Shown here: in pieces, positions 34,208 to 42,887 of the stretch
How the letters are laid out: each line of letters opens with the position of its first letter
Position numbering within the stretch: position 1 is the first letter of the stretch
Source: Rhodospirillales bacterium Ga0074136
Lineage (GTDB): Bacteria; Pseudomonadota; Alphaproteobacteria; Acetobacterales; Acetobacteraceae
DNA length: 47,910 nucleotides
NCBI GenBank assembly: GCA_001464375.1
Contig: LNEW01000022.1
Span: forward strand, 1-47,910
Direction of reading: 5' to 3'
Position numbers and translations under genes: made by a program
The notes under the pieces: model-generated
Database searches by the model: none
Seen by the model: only the letters and a program-made list of their open reading frames with translations
Told to the model about the DNA's origin: nothing

Positions 34208-35170
34208 CTATTCCGGCGTGATGCCCGCCTGCGCGATCACCTGCCGCCACTGCGGCACTTCGGCCGCCAGCCGCGCCGCCAGCGGCGCTGGCCCGTCGAG
34301 CAGCAGTTGCGACCCGCGATCCGCCATGCGCCGCGAGAGTTCACTGGTCGGCGCGGCGAGCGGCGCCAGTTCCGTGTTCATCCGCGTGATCGCCTCCGGC
34401 GCCGTCTGCTTCGCCGCGAACAGTCCGAACCAGAAGGGAACCGCGTAGCCGGCGATGGTTTCGCCGATCGCCGGCGTGGCGGGCAGCAGCGGCGCCCGCG
34501 TTGCCGTGGTCACGCCGATCGGTCGGATCGTACCGGCGCGGATATGCTCCAACGCCAGCGAGAGGTCGCCCACGAAGGTGTCGATCTCGCCGCCCAGCAG
34601 CGCGGTCATGATCAGCCCGGCGCCGCGATAGGGCACGTGCAGCAGGTCGATGCCGGCCTTCTGCATCAGGAAGGCGGAGGCGAGGTGGGTGGCGGACCCG
34701 ATGCCCGAACTGCCCACCGAGACGCGCCCCGGGGATTCCTTCGCCCGCGCGATGTAGGCCGCGAGGTCGGCCGGTCCGTTGGCGCGCACGCAATAGACCA
34801 GCGGTGCCTCGGTCACCATCGTCACCGGCAGCAGGTCGGTGAAGGGATCGAAGCCGAGGTTGCGCCTGAGTGCGGGCAGGGTGGCCACGGAATTCGACGT
34901 GATCAGGAAGGAGTGGCCATCCGTCGCGGTCGCGACATGCTGCATGCCCACCTGGCCGCCCGCGCCGGCGCGGCTGTCATAGACCACGGGCTGGCCCAGG
35001 CGCGGCGTCAGGTAGTCCACGAAGTAGCGCGCGGGGACGTCCTGCGGGCCGCCGGGGGCGAAGGGGCTGATCAGGCGCACCGGGCGCGTCGGCCAGGTAG
35101 CCTGCGCCAGCGCGGGCGCGGCGAGGCCGGTGGCAAGGGCGGCGCCCAGGCTGCGGCGTGCGATGTCCAT
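34208..35170 (-). CDS. Bug/TctC-family periplasmic solute-binding receptor
   Basis: 320 residues from ATG 35170, preceded by GGAG 8 nt upstream; GTG 35179 would add three residues. Signal peptide ends about AAPALAQA. The start of the mature protein, RPVRLISPFAPGGPQDVPAR, carries the P-G-G carboxylate loop (here PGGPQD), and VPYRGAGLIMTALLGGEIDTF is the second family signature. It is the last of three genes for solute-binding proteins that overlap or nearly touch, 36072-37022 and 35176-36072 being the others. No transporter membrane subunits occur nearby, so it may serve a TctAB system elsewhere or pass a signal. Confidence 0.9.
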   Translation of the reverse strand: MDIARRSLGAALATGLAAPALAQATWPTRPVRLISPFAPGGPQDVPARYFVDYLTPRLGQPVVYDSRAGAGGQVGMQHVATATDGHSFLITSNSVATLPALRRNLGFDPFTDLLPVTMVTEAPLVYCVRANGPADLAAYIARAKESPGRVSVGSSGIGSATHLASAFLMQKAGIDLLHVPYRGAGLIMTALLGGEIDTFVGDLSLALEHIRAGTIRPIGVTTATRAPLLPATPAIGETIAGYAVPFWFGLFAAKQTAPEAITRMNTELAPLAAPTSELSRRMADRGSQLLLDGPAPLAARLAAEVPQWRQVIAQAGITPE

Positions 35171-35175
35171 GCGTG

Positions 35176-36072
35176 TCACTCCGGCGATGACGGGACGATA
35201 TCGTCCCAGCGGGGCAGGGGGCGGTCTTCGATCGGCACCAGCCAGGCGGCGTGGTTGGCGTGGGTGATCACCTGGGCGGGCAGCAGGATCTCGCGCGGGA
35301 TCGGCGCGCCGTTCAGGTGGCGCAGCGCGGCCATGACGGCGGCGGCACCCATCTTGAAGCCGTCATAGTCCATGCTGGCCAGCAACCGGCCGCGCGCGAT
35401 CTCCCGCGCGGCCTCGATCGTGCCGTTGTTGCCGACGACCAGCGCGCTGCGCCCGGCGGCTTCCAGCGCATCGAGCGCACCCAGCGCCATCAGGTCGTTG
35501 GTGCAGATCACGCCGTCGATGCGCGGGTGCTGCGCCAGCAGCCCCGCCATCGCTGTGCGCCCCGGTTCACGCAGGTAGCGCCCGGGCGCCGTGCCGAGCA
35601 CGCGGATGCCGGGATGCTTCGCCAGCGTCTCCCGGAAGCCGCGGCCGCGGTCGCGGTTGGTCGGCGCGGTCTCGGGGCCCTCGATCAGCACCACGTCGCC
35701 GCTGCCGCCGAGTGCCGCGACCATCACGCCGGCGATGGTGCGGCCCATCGCCACGTCGTCGGCGCCGATGAAGGTGACGAAATCTCCGTCCATGCGGTTG
35801 ACGAAGCCGATGAAGGGGATGCCCTGCGCGATCGCCTGCGCCACCGGCGCTTCCAGCAGCGCGTCGTCGGCGGGGGCGAAGATGATGGCATCGGGGCGTT
35901 CGGCAAGCACATCGCGCAGCAGGGCTATCTGCTGCGCCGGGTCGTCGGGCGTGGCCGGAAAGTGCCGCGTGGCGGTGGCCCCTTGCGCCACTGCGGCGCG
36001 TTCCACCCCCAGCAGGAAGGCCTGGTAGTTCGGGTTCACCCCGTTCTTGGTGAAGGCGGCCAGGCGCGGCAT
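35176..36072 (-). CDS. Periplasmic-binding-protein type 1 (ribose/LacI-like) protein lacking a signal peptide
   Basis: 298 residues. NPNYQAFLLGVERAAVAQGA, PDAIIFAPADDALLEAPVAQA, VVLIEGPETAPTNRDRGRGF and DGVICTNDLMALGALDALEA are the order and motifs of ribose-binding-type sugar receptors and of LacI sensor domains. The protein starts directly at the first beta strand (MPRLAAFTKNGVNPNY): no signal peptide and no helix-turn-helix. The frame is open to 36243, but this extra part is antisense-like and not hydrophobic. ATG 36072 overlaps the upstream stop (TGATG), and the stop lies 5 nt before the next gene's ATG. Likely a sugar or polyol binder; its site of action is unclear. Confidence 0.85.
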   Translation of the reverse strand: MPRLAAFTKNGVNPNYQAFLLGVERAAVAQGATATRHFPATPDDPAQQIALLRDVLAERPDAIIFAPADDALLEAPVAQAIAQGIPFIGFVNRMDGDFVTFIGADDVAMGRTIAGVMVAALGGSGDVVLIEGPETAPTNRDRGRGFRETLAKHPGIRVLGTAPGRYLREPGRTAMAGLLAQHPRIDGVICTNDLMALGALDALEAAGRSALVVGNNGTIEAAREIARGRLLASMDYDGFKMGAAAVMAALRHLNGAPIPREILLPAQVITHANHAAWLVPIEDRPLPRWDDIVPSSPE

Positions 36073-37022
36073 CAGTCGCCGCGGATGCCGGCGGCGCGGA
36101 TCACCTCGCCCCAGGAGGCCAGGTCGCGTGCGATGCGCGCGTTCAAGGTGGCCGTATCCTCGAATTGCGGGGTCAGGCCATTGGCGAGAAGGCGTTCGCG
36201 GAAGGTCGGGTTCTCCAGCGCGCGGCGCGTGGCGTCCGACCATTGCGCGAGGCTCTCGGCGCTCATGGCCCGCGGGCCGCAGATGCCGAACCAGCCCGCC
36301 ATCTGCAGCCCAGGCACGAAGGCCGAGACCGGGCGGACATTGGGGAACAGCGGCGACCCGGCATCGTCGCCCATCGCCAGCACGCGCAATTCGCCGCCCT
36401 GGATCTGGCGCATCACGTCACCGAGGTTGGTGATCATGAAGTCCATCCGCCCGCCCAGGATATCGACCACCGCGGGCGTCGCACCCCGATAGGGCGCGTG
36501 GATGATGTTCAGCCCCGCCCGCGCCTTCAGCAATTCGACCGACAGATGCTGCGCCGAACCGACGCCGGCGGAGGCGTAGTTCAGCGCGCCCGGCCTGGCG
36601 CGCGCGGCAGCGAGCAGCGCCGGCAGGTCCTGGTAGGGGCCGCGCGCCGCCACGATCAGTGCGTAGGTCGACAGCGCGACATTCGCCACGCCGGTCAGTT
36701 CCGTGCGCGGGTCCACCGGCAGCGCCGCACCGGGCAGGTTGGGCGTGATGGTCATGCTGCCCATCGGGCATTGCAGCACGGTGTTGCCGTCGGGGGCGGC
36801 GCGCGCCACCACCTCGGCGCCGATCAGGCCATTGGCGCCGGTGCGGTTCTCGACCACGCCGCGCGCACCCATCAGCGGCGGGACGTATTCGGCGATGAGG
36901 CGCGCCATCAGGTCGCCCGCGCCCCCGGCGGCGAAGCCGGAGATCACGCGGATGGTGCGGTCCTGCGCCAGGGCGGGGAACGCGATGAACGCCGCGACGG
37001 CAGCGAGCAGGATGCGACGCAT
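36072..37022 (-). CDS. Bug/TctC-family periplasmic solute-binding receptor
   Basis: 316 residues. Signal peptide MRRILLAAVAAFIAFPALAQ. The mature start RTIRVISGFAAGGAGDLMAR has an altered loop: the second Bug proline is absent (AAGGAGD), so the ligand may differ from simple carboxylates. NYASAGVGSAQHLSVELLKA and APYRGATPAVVDILGG match the family. GGGAGG lies 7 nt before ATG 37022. First gene of the three-receptor group; its TGA overlaps the ATG of the next gene, a type 1 binding protein, by one nucleotide. No permease genes nearby. Confidence 0.92.
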   Translation of the reverse strand: MRRILLAAVAAFIAFPALAQDRTIRVISGFAAGGAGDLMARLIAEYVPPLMGARGVVENRTGANGLIGAEVVARAAPDGNTVLQCPMGSMTITPNLPGAALPVDPRTELTGVANVALSTYALIVAARGPYQDLPALLAAARARPGALNYASAGVGSAQHLSVELLKARAGLNIIHAPYRGATPAVVDILGGRMDFMITNLGDVMRQIQGGELRVLAMGDDAGSPLFPNVRPVSAFVPGLQMAGWFGICGPRAMSAESLAQWSDATRRALENPTFRERLLANGLTPQFEDTATLNARIARDLASWGEVIRAAGIRGD

Positions 37023-37394
37023 GGATGTTCCTCCCGGTTCGTTGGGGGGAGGCTAGGCCGGATCAGGCGGGGAAGGCGAGGGGGCGCCGTCGATCCGCCG
37101 CGGTCGCGCGTCTGGGCGTGCGCCCAGGCGCCTGCCTGGGGCTGCCCCCTGTTCCATTCGCGGACGCAGGCTCGGCGACGCGCAGCGCCGGACTATCCGC
37201 CTCGACGAGATCCTCCGCCGCGTGCGCCCCTCCAGAACAGATCTTCGCCGTGCGCATTAACCTCAGGCCCCCCCGGTTCCACTGCTTGCAGTTACCCGGC
37301 TGCCTCGGCGATTATTCATTCTTGCGAATCGTTGACCGCACACCAAGGTTCCAACGGCGCCAAGGCGCGCCTTACCACCCAGCACTGGACTTCC
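37023..37394. other. 372-bp divergent spacer without a gene
   Basis: No ORF here has a good start and codon use. CTGGGC/GCCCAG at 37112-37127 forms a 6-bp hairpin. The part from about 37250 is relatively AT-rich, with GATTAT at about 37311 and TTGCAG upstream, a weak promoter-like pair for the gene at 37395. Confidence 0.5.
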
Positions 37395-37919
37395 ATGGAC
37401 GACAAGGACCGCGTCTTCGCCCGATTCAAGGACGATAAGCCCGCCTCCGATCGACGCGAGACGCTGAGCATCCCGCGCCGGGGCAGCGCCATGGGCAGCC
37501 GGGCCGTGGAGGTTGTGCACGTCCGGTCGACTGGCGTGCCGACGGGCAAGGGCCAACTCCGGCGCCCGGCGTTCAACGATCGCGCCGCGACATGGGAGAA
37601 CGGGTTTCCCGCCAGGCCTGCGGCGCAATTCCCAACGAAGGTTGATGCAGAGGCGCCCGCGAGGGCTGAGCCGATCACGCATGTGATGCCGATGTGGGAG
37701 CCCACGGCGGTTGAGGCCGAGGTCGCCACGCCGGGTCGCAACGAAGCGCCGGTGGTTGCCGCGGTGGAGGCCAGCCATGCACGTCCACGCAAGTCAGCGA
37801 GACGCGTCGCCGATCCGTTCGACGCCTCCGACGACTGCGCGAACTGCCTGCGCTGCGGCTATGCGATCGAGGCGGCGCGGGAGCAGCGCGGGCTGATGAC
37901 GTGCTCGGCGTGCGGTTAG
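37395..37919 (+). CDS. Protein with disordered N-terminus and C-terminal zinc ribbon, unknown function
   Basis: 174 residues. Residues 1-140 are rich in Arg, Ala, Pro and Glu with no hydrophobic core (probably disordered). The last 25 residues contain CANCLRCGYAIEAAREQ followed by CSACG at the very end: C-x2-C-x2-C and C-x2-C, arranged as a zinc ribbon in which the second knuckle abuts the C-terminus. Such ribbons bind nucleic acid, ribosomes or proteins. It precedes rsgA by 101 bp on the same strand, so a ribosome-linked role is possible but unproven. There is no Shine-Dalgarno before ATG 37395; leaderless or alternative start cannot be excluded. Confidence 0.65.
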   Translation: MDDKDRVFARFKDDKPASDRRETLSIPRRGSAMGSRAVEVVHVRSTGVPTGKGQLRRPAFNDRAATWENGFPARPAAQFPTKVDAEAPARAEPITHVMPMWEPTAVEAEVATPGRNEAPVVAAVEASHARPRKSARRVADPFDASDDCANCLRCGYAIEAAREQRGLMTCSACG

Positions 37920-38020
37920 ATCGCACCCGGAACATCGCGTGTGCCTGATGGGGGCCGATCAATGGGGGCTTTTGCCGCCCGGCCGGTGCTAGACTTCCCG
38001 CCCCAGGCGAGGCGCCGCTT

Positions 38021-39094
38021 TTGATTGAACAATACGGCTGGTCCGATGCACTGCAGCTGGCCTTCGAGCCGCATGCGCGAGCCGGCTACATCCCTGGGCG
38101 AATCATCGTCCAGCAGCGCCTGGCGGACCTGGTGGCCACCGATGTCGGCACGCTGAGCGCCAAGCTCTCCGGACGCATGCGTCACGAGGCTCGGGAGGCG
38201 GGCCATCCGGCCGCCGGAGACTGGGTGGCTTTGTCTGCGAACGCCGACGCGGGCACGGCCACCATCCATGCCGTCCTGCCCCGCCGCACGGCCTTCGTGC
38301 GCCGCGCGGCCGACAGCGTGCAGACCCTGCAGGTCATCGCAGCCAACATCGACGTCGTCTTCGTCGTCACCTCGATGAACGCCGACCTCAATCCGCGTCG
38401 GCTCGAGCGCTTCCTCGCCGCCGCCTGGCAGAGCGGTGCGCGGCCCGTGGTGGTCCTGACCAAGGCCGACCTGTGCGAGCAGCCCGAGGCCCAGGCCGCC
38501 GAGATCGCAACAATTGCGGGGGGCTGCCCGGTGCTCATCGTGTCAGTGCGGCAGGGTCTCGGCCTGGCAGGCCTGATGGATCACATCAAGCCGGGCGAGA
38601 CCTGTGTGCTGATCGGCTCATCGGGCGTCGGCAAATCGACCCTGGTGAATGCGCTGCTGGGCGAGGAGCGGATGGCGACCCAGGACATCCGCGCGGCGGA
38701 TGCGCGGGGGCGTCACACCACCAGCCATCGACAACTCGTGCTGCTGCCTGGCGGAGGGCTGCTTCTCGACACGCCTGGCATCCGCGAAGTGGGGCTGGTG
38801 GACGCGGATGACGGCCTCAGCACCGTTTTCGACGACATAGAAGAGCTGGCCCGGAATTGCCGTTTTCGCGACTGTGGGCACGATACCGAACCGGGCTGTG
38901 CCGTGCGCGGCGCGCTGGACGCGGGCCTGCTCGATGCCGACCGCTGGGCGCATTTCCAGAAGCTCAGTCGGGAACTGGCGGCGTCGGGGCTGACGAAAGA
39001 CCGCATGGCGCAGGAGGTGCAGCGCCGGCGCCAGGCTGCGCTGCAGAAGGCGTATCAGTCGTCGAAGAAGGATCTGCGCGACCCGGTCCTGTGA
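38021..39094 (+). CDS. rsgA: Ribosome small-subunit-dependent GTPase A
   Basis: 357 residues. The circularly permuted GTPase order is visible: N-terminal OB-fold, then TKAD (147-150, G4), GSSGVGKST (199-207, G1/P-loop) and DTPG (250-253, G3). The zinc site is C280, C285, H287, C293 in NCRFRDCGHDTEPGC. RsgA checks late 30S assembly. The start appears to be TTG 38021: GAGG lies 8 nt upstream and no ATG is in frame nearby that keeps the OB domain. A tail of about 60 residues after the zinc site is rich in Arg/Lys and ends close to a decayed transposase fragment. Confidence 0.93.
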   Translation: MIEQYGWSDALQLAFEPHARAGYIPGRIIVQQRLADLVATDVGTLSAKLSGRMRHEAREAGHPAAGDWVALSANADAGTATIHAVLPRRTAFVRRAADSVQTLQVIAANIDVVFVVTSMNADLNPRRLERFLAAAWQSGARPVVVLTKADLCEQPEAQAAEIATIAGGCPVLIVSVRQGLGLAGLMDHIKPGETCVLIGSSGVGKSTLVNALLGEERMATQDIRAADARGRHTTSHRQLVLLPGGGLLLDTPGIREVGLVDADDGLSTVFDDIEELARNCRFRDCGHDTEPGCAVRGALDAGLLDADRWAHFQKLSRELAASGLTKDRMAQEVQRRRQAALQKAYQSSKKDLRDPVL

Positions 39095-39097
39095 CCT

Positions 39098-39267
39098 TTG
39101 TCGGCCGGTTCGCGCAACCGCTGCCGCCAATTTCGGCCCCTTGTATCCTGCGTCGCCGATGACGCGCTCGATGAAACGGACCACGCGGCGTGCCTGCGGC
39201 GGGTGCGGCCCGGCGCCTTCGGATCCTGTACGTCGGCTGGATGGACCACGATGGCGGGCAGGCCCCG
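39098..39267 (-). pseudogene. Remnant of an IS5-type transposase, frameshifted
   Basis: On the minus strand one frame reads LPAIVVHPADVQDPK (about 39261-39217), and a different frame reads RRVVRFIERVIGDAGYKGPK then LAAAVARTGR (about 39187-39104). Together they match, in order, the motif VVH-ADVQD followed by F-x-D-G/A-GY-GPK-A-ARTG of IS5-family DDE transposases. A frame change lies between them. The rest of the transposase and terminal repeats are not visible; the matching stops a few nucleotides from the rsgA stop. This looks like an old insertion eroded by deletion. Confidence 0.6.
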
Positions 39268-39350
39268 CGCCGTAGGCTGGTCCGGGAAGCATCCGGTACA
39301 GGCGGGTGCGAGCCCATCGAACCCCCCGAGGAAACTCCCTGGACCTTCGG

Positions 39351-40451
39351 TCAGGTGGCCGTGTCCAGGGCGGCGAGCACAGCATCGGCCATGGCGCGCG
39401 TGGACAATACCGGCTCGCCGGGCAGGGCGAGGTCGGCCGTGCGGGCGCCGCCATCCAGCGCGGCAGCCACTGCGGCATCAAGCCGGTCGGCTTCCGCCGG
39501 GAGCCCCGCCGTCCAGCGCAGCAGCAGCGCGGCCGACAGGATGGCGCCCAGCGGATTGGCGATGCCCTTGCCGGCAATGTCGGGCGCCGAACCATGGATC
39601 GGTTCGTACAGCGCGCGCCGCCGCCCGTTCGGCCCGGGGGCCGACAGCGCGGCCGAGGGCAGCATGCCGAGGCTGCCATTGATGGCGCCGGCGCAGTCGC
39701 TCAGCAGGTCGCCGAACAGGTTGTCGGTGACGATCACGTCGAAGCGCGTCGGCGCACGGCCCAGTTGCAACGCGCAATTGTCGGCCAGCATGTGCTCCAG
39801 CGTGACGTCGGGGAATTCAGAGGCGTGGATGGTGCTGACGACGTCGCGCCACAGCCGCCCGGCCTCCATCACATTGGCCTTGTCGACCGAGGTGACGTGA
39901 TTGCGGCGCGTGCGCGCGAGTTCGAAGGCGAAGCGCGCGGCGCGGGCGATCTCGGCCTCGGTGTAGCTGTGCGTGTTGACGCCGCGGCGCGTGCCGTCGG
40001 CCTGCGTCTCGATGCCGCGCGGCGTGCCGAAATACACCCCGGCGGTCAGTTCGCGCACGAACACCAGGTCGGCGCCGGCGACGGTGCGCGCCTTAAACGG
40101 GGAGGCCTCGGCCAGCGCCGCCTGCGCCTTCACCGGGCGCAAATTGGCGAAGACATCCAGCGCGCGGCGGATGGTCAGCAGCGCGCCCTTGCGGCGTTCC
40201 TCCGGCGGGATGTGCGTCTGGTCCAGGCTGCCGGTGGCGCCGAACAGCAGCGCATCGGCGGCCATGATGGCGGACCAGGTGCGCTCGGGCATGGTGGTGC
40301 CCTCGGCGGTCCAGGCGGCGGAGCCGAACAGGTGGCGCGTCATGCGCAGCGGCACGGCGCGCCTGGTGACGAACCAGTCGAGCACGCGCACGGCCTCGTC
40401 GGTCACTTCCGGGCCGATGCCGTCGCCGGGCAGGACAACGATGTCGAGCAT
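39351..40451 (-). CDS. leuB: 3-isopropylmalate dehydrogenase
   Basis: 366 residues. VVLPGDGIGPEV is the conserved N-terminus, FGATGS, RELTAGVYFG and VTDNLFGDLLSDCAGAINGS are the substrate, NAD and metal sites, and EPIHGSAPDIAGKGIANPLGAI is the strongest IPMDH signature. It oxidises and decarboxylates 3-isopropylmalate in leucine synthesis. Two starts are two codons apart: ATG 40457 overlaps the leuD stop as ATGA, while ATG 40451 has GGAG 8 nt upstream; I list the latter. Last gene of leuC-leuD-leuB; the usual leuA is not adjacent. Confidence 0.96.
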   Translation of the reverse strand: MLDIVVLPGDGIGPEVTDEAVRVLDWFVTRRAVPLRMTRHLFGSAAWTAEGTTMPERTWSAIMAADALLFGATGSLDQTHIPPEERRKGALLTIRRALDVFANLRPVKAQAALAEASPFKARTVAGADLVFVRELTAGVYFGTPRGIETQADGTRRGVNTHSYTEAEIARAARFAFELARTRRNHVTSVDKANVMEAGRLWRDVVSTIHASEFPDVTLEHMLADNCALQLGRAPTRFDVIVTDNLFGDLLSDCAGAINGSLGMLPSAALSAPGPNGRRRALYEPIHGSAPDIAGKGIANPLGAILSAALLLRWTAGLPAEADRLDAAVAAALDGGARTADLALPGEPVLSTRAMADAVLAALDTAT

Positions 40452-40453
40452 GC

Positions 40454-41080
40454 TCATCGCTCCACGCTTTCCCACGCCCAGGGCCGGCGCGCGCGGTCGG
40501 CCGCCTGCCAGGCGATGATCTCGTCCTTTCGCTTCAGCGTCAGCGCGATGTCGTCGAGGCCTTCCAGCAGCGCGTCGCGCTTGCGCGCATCGACACTGAA
40601 GGGGATCTCCGCACCATCGGGTGTGACCACCACCTGGCGCGCCAGGTCCACGACCGTGTGGCGCGCACCCTGCGCGGCCTCGGTCTCGTCGGCGATGCGG
40701 CGGATGGCGTCCTCGGGCAGGCGCACCGGCAGCAACCCGTTCTGGAAGCAGTTGTTGAAGAAGATGTCGCCGAAGGATGGCGCGATGACGGCGCGGAAAC
40801 CCATGCCCATCAGGGCCCAGACCGCGCCTTCGCGTGAGGACCCGCAGCCGAAATTCGCCCCCGCCAGCAGGATGGGGCTGTCGCGGTATTGCGGGCGGTT
40901 CAGCACGAAGTCGGGGTTGTCGGAGCCATCCTTGGCATAGCGCATCCGCTCGAAGGCATAGGGGCCGAGCCCGGTGCGCCCGGTCCCGACCAGGCGCTGG
41001 ATCGGGATGATCACATCGGTGTCGATATTGGCCCCCAGCATCGGTGCCGCGGGGCCGCTCACGGTGGTGAACTTGTCCAT
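40454..41080 (-). CDS. leuD: 3-isopropylmalate dehydratase small subunit
   Basis: 208 residues. GANIDTDVIIPIQRL near the N-terminus and GANFGCGSSREGAVWALMGMGF, FFNNCFQNGLLPV in the middle are the swivel-domain motifs of the aconitase superfamily. It pairs with LeuC to isomerise isopropylmalate. The GGGGGC upstream of ATG 41080 serves as Shine-Dalgarno; 12 bp separate it from leuC and its stop overlaps the leuB start region. Confidence 0.97.
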   Translation of the reverse strand: MDKFTTVSGPAAPMLGANIDTDVIIPIQRLVGTGRTGLGPYAFERMRYAKDGSDNPDFVLNRPQYRDSPILLAGANFGCGSSREGAVWALMGMGFRAVIAPSFGDIFFNNCFQNGLLPVRLPEDAIRRIADETEAAQGARHTVVDLARQVVVTPDGAEIPFSVDARKRDALLEGLDDIALTLKRKDEIIAWQAADRARRPWAWESVER

Positions 41081-41092
41081 CTGTGCTGCCCC

Positions 41093-42496
41093 CTACGCCG
41101 CGAAGGACCGGACATCGGCGATGGCACCTGCCAGCGCCGCCGCCGCCGCCATGGCAGGCGAGGCAAGATGCGTGCGTGCCCCCGTGCCCTGCCGGCCGAC
41201 GAAGTTGCGATTCGATGTCGAGACGCAGCGCGCACCCGGCGGCACCGCTTCGCCATTGGCCGCGACACACAGCGCGCAGCCGGGTTCGCGCCATTCGAAG
41301 CCGGCATCGAGGAAGGCGGTATGCAGGCCCTCGGCCTCGGCGGCGTGCTTCACGCGCTCGCTGCCGGGGACCACCCAGGCGGTGACATGCGGCGCGACAC
41401 GCCGGCCGCGCAGCACGGCCGCGGCGGCGCGCAGATCCTCGATACGCGAATTGGTGCAGGAGCCGATGAACACCCAGTCCACCTTCGTGCCTTCGATCGG
41501 TGCGCCGGGGGTCAGGCCCATATACGCCAGCGCGGCTTCCCAGGCGCCACGCTTCTCGGCATCGGGCGCATCGGCCGGGTCGGGCACGCGGCCGGTGACG
41601 GGCAGCACCTGCTCGGGGCTGGTGCCCCAGGTGATCTGCGGCGCGATGTCGCGCATGTCGATCAGCAGGTCGCGGTCGAACACCGCGTCGTCATCCGAGG
41701 GCAGGGCGCGCCAATCGGCCAGCGCGGCGTCCCAGGTCGCACCCTTCGGCGCGAAGTCGCGGCCGTGCAGCCAGGCGAAGGTGGTCTCGTCGGGTGCCAC
41801 CATGCCGACCTTGGCACCCATCTCGATCGACAGGTTGCACAGCGTCAGCCGCCCTTCGACCGACAGCGCGCGCACCGCGGAGCCGGCGTATTCCACCGCG
41901 TATCCGGTGCCCGCCGCGGCGCCGAAACGCCCGATCGCCGCCAGGATCATGTCCTTGGGCGTGACACCGGGCGGCGGCGTGCCTTCGAAGCGGATGCGCA
42001 TGGTGCGCGGCTTGCGCTGCGGCAGCGTCTGCGTCGCCAGCACATGGCGCAGTTCCGACGCGCCGATGCCGAAGGCCAACGACCCCACGCCGCCATTGGT
42101 GCAGGTATGACTGTCGCCGCAGACCAGCACGGTGCCCGGCAGGACGATGCCGAGCTCCGGGCCCATCACGTGCACGATGCCGTTGCCGTCCTGGCCGAGG
42201 TCGAACAGTCGCACGCCGGTCTCCGCGGCCCGCTTGCGCAGGCCGGCGAGCAGCCGCGCGCCAGTCGGGAAGGTCTCCGACGTGCGGCCGGGAGCCGAGG
42301 ACACCGCGTGGTCCGGCGTGGCGAAGACCAGGTCAGGGCGCGCCACCGGGTGCCCGGCCTCGCCCACTTCCTGCAGCGCGCGCCCGCCCGAGAGGTCGTG
42401 CACCAGCACGCGGTCGCAATGCAGCAGCGACCAGCCACCGCCGAGATCCGCCACGACATGCGGGTCCCAGATCTTGTCGAACATCGTGGCGGGCAT
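41093..42496 (-). CDS. leuC: 3-isopropylmalate dehydratase large subunit
   Basis: 467 residues, standard length. The three iron-sulfur ligands are C347 (FIGSCTNSRIED) and C407/C410 (GCALC), followed by RCVSTSNRNFVGRQG. VCGDSHTCTNGGVGSLAFGIG is the other conserved block. ATG 42496 has GGAGG 9 nt upstream; MFDK at 42484 is an alternative. The frame extends upstream to 42949 without meaning. First gene of leuC-leuD-leuB. A 9-bp hairpin lies about 36 nt upstream in the leader. Confidence 0.96.
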   Translation of the reverse strand: MPATMFDKIWDPHVVADLGGGWSLLHCDRVLVHDLSGGRALQEVGEAGHPVARPDLVFATPDHAVSSAPGRTSETFPTGARLLAGLRKRAAETGVRLFDLGQDGNGIVHVMGPELGIVLPGTVLVCGDSHTCTNGGVGSLAFGIGASELRHVLATQTLPQRKPRTMRIRFEGTPPPGVTPKDMILAAIGRFGAAAGTGYAVEYAGSAVRALSVEGRLTLCNLSIEMGAKVGMVAPDETTFAWLHGRDFAPKGATWDAALADWRALPSDDDAVFDRDLLIDMRDIAPQITWGTSPEQVLPVTGRVPDPADAPDAEKRGAWEAALAYMGLTPGAPIEGTKVDWVFIGSCTNSRIEDLRAAAAVLRGRRVAPHVTAWVVPGSERVKHAAEAEGLHTAFLDAGFEWREPGCALCVAANGEAVPPGARCVSTSNRNFVGRQGTGARTHLASPAMAAAAALAGAIADVRSFAA

Positions 42497-42887
42497 TTGG
42501 TGCTTCCTCCGGCATCGGCGCCGCACGCTCGCGCGCGGCGGGCCATCACGCCGCGCGATAGGGCGGTGGTCAAGCGACCGCGCCCGGTGGGGCGTGCATG
42601 GGTGGGCTGCGGCGGGGAAGGCCGGCGACCAAGATCGCAAGGCTGAAAGACCCGGATGCGAACCAGGTTTTTTGGCTTGTCGAGCGCAACACCATGCCGC
42701 AGGCGTTGGCGAGGTCGGCTCGCGACCCTGGCCGACGGGCACACCGCGTTGACGGGACGTCCCAACACGGGTGTCATCCGACCGCTGTGCCGTCGGGGCG
42801 AGCGGCGGCCGCGTCAATGGATGCGGGCGCCAGGGCACCCCGCATCGGCTGCCCGGCGCCGGCATGGCGCGCGACAAGGAGCAATCG
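42497..42887. other. 391-bp divergent spacer between leuC and a Bug receptor gene
   Basis: No convincing gene. CGCGCGGCG (42532-42540) and CGCCGCGCG (42549-42557) form a perfect 9-bp hairpin in the leuC leader. A 41-codon minus-strand frame (42695 to 42570) lacks a ribosome-binding site and a leucine run. A short AT-rich spot (GGTTTTTTGG) lies near 42666. Confidence 0.5.
42532..42557 (-). promoter_or_regulatory. Perfect hairpin in the leuC leader
   Basis: A 9-bp GC-only stem (CGCGCGGCG/CGCCGCGCG) with an 8-nt loop lies 36 nt before the leuC ATG. A leader hairpin could contribute to attenuation or mRNA stability, but no leucine-rich leader peptide is seen and no T-run follows. Confidence 0.35.

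Noticed and set aside
42570..42695. 41-residue minus-strand frame in the leuC leader, a possible leader peptide
   Set aside because: No Shine-Dalgarno, and its leucine codons are scattered instead of forming a run, so it does not look like a leu attenuator peptide.
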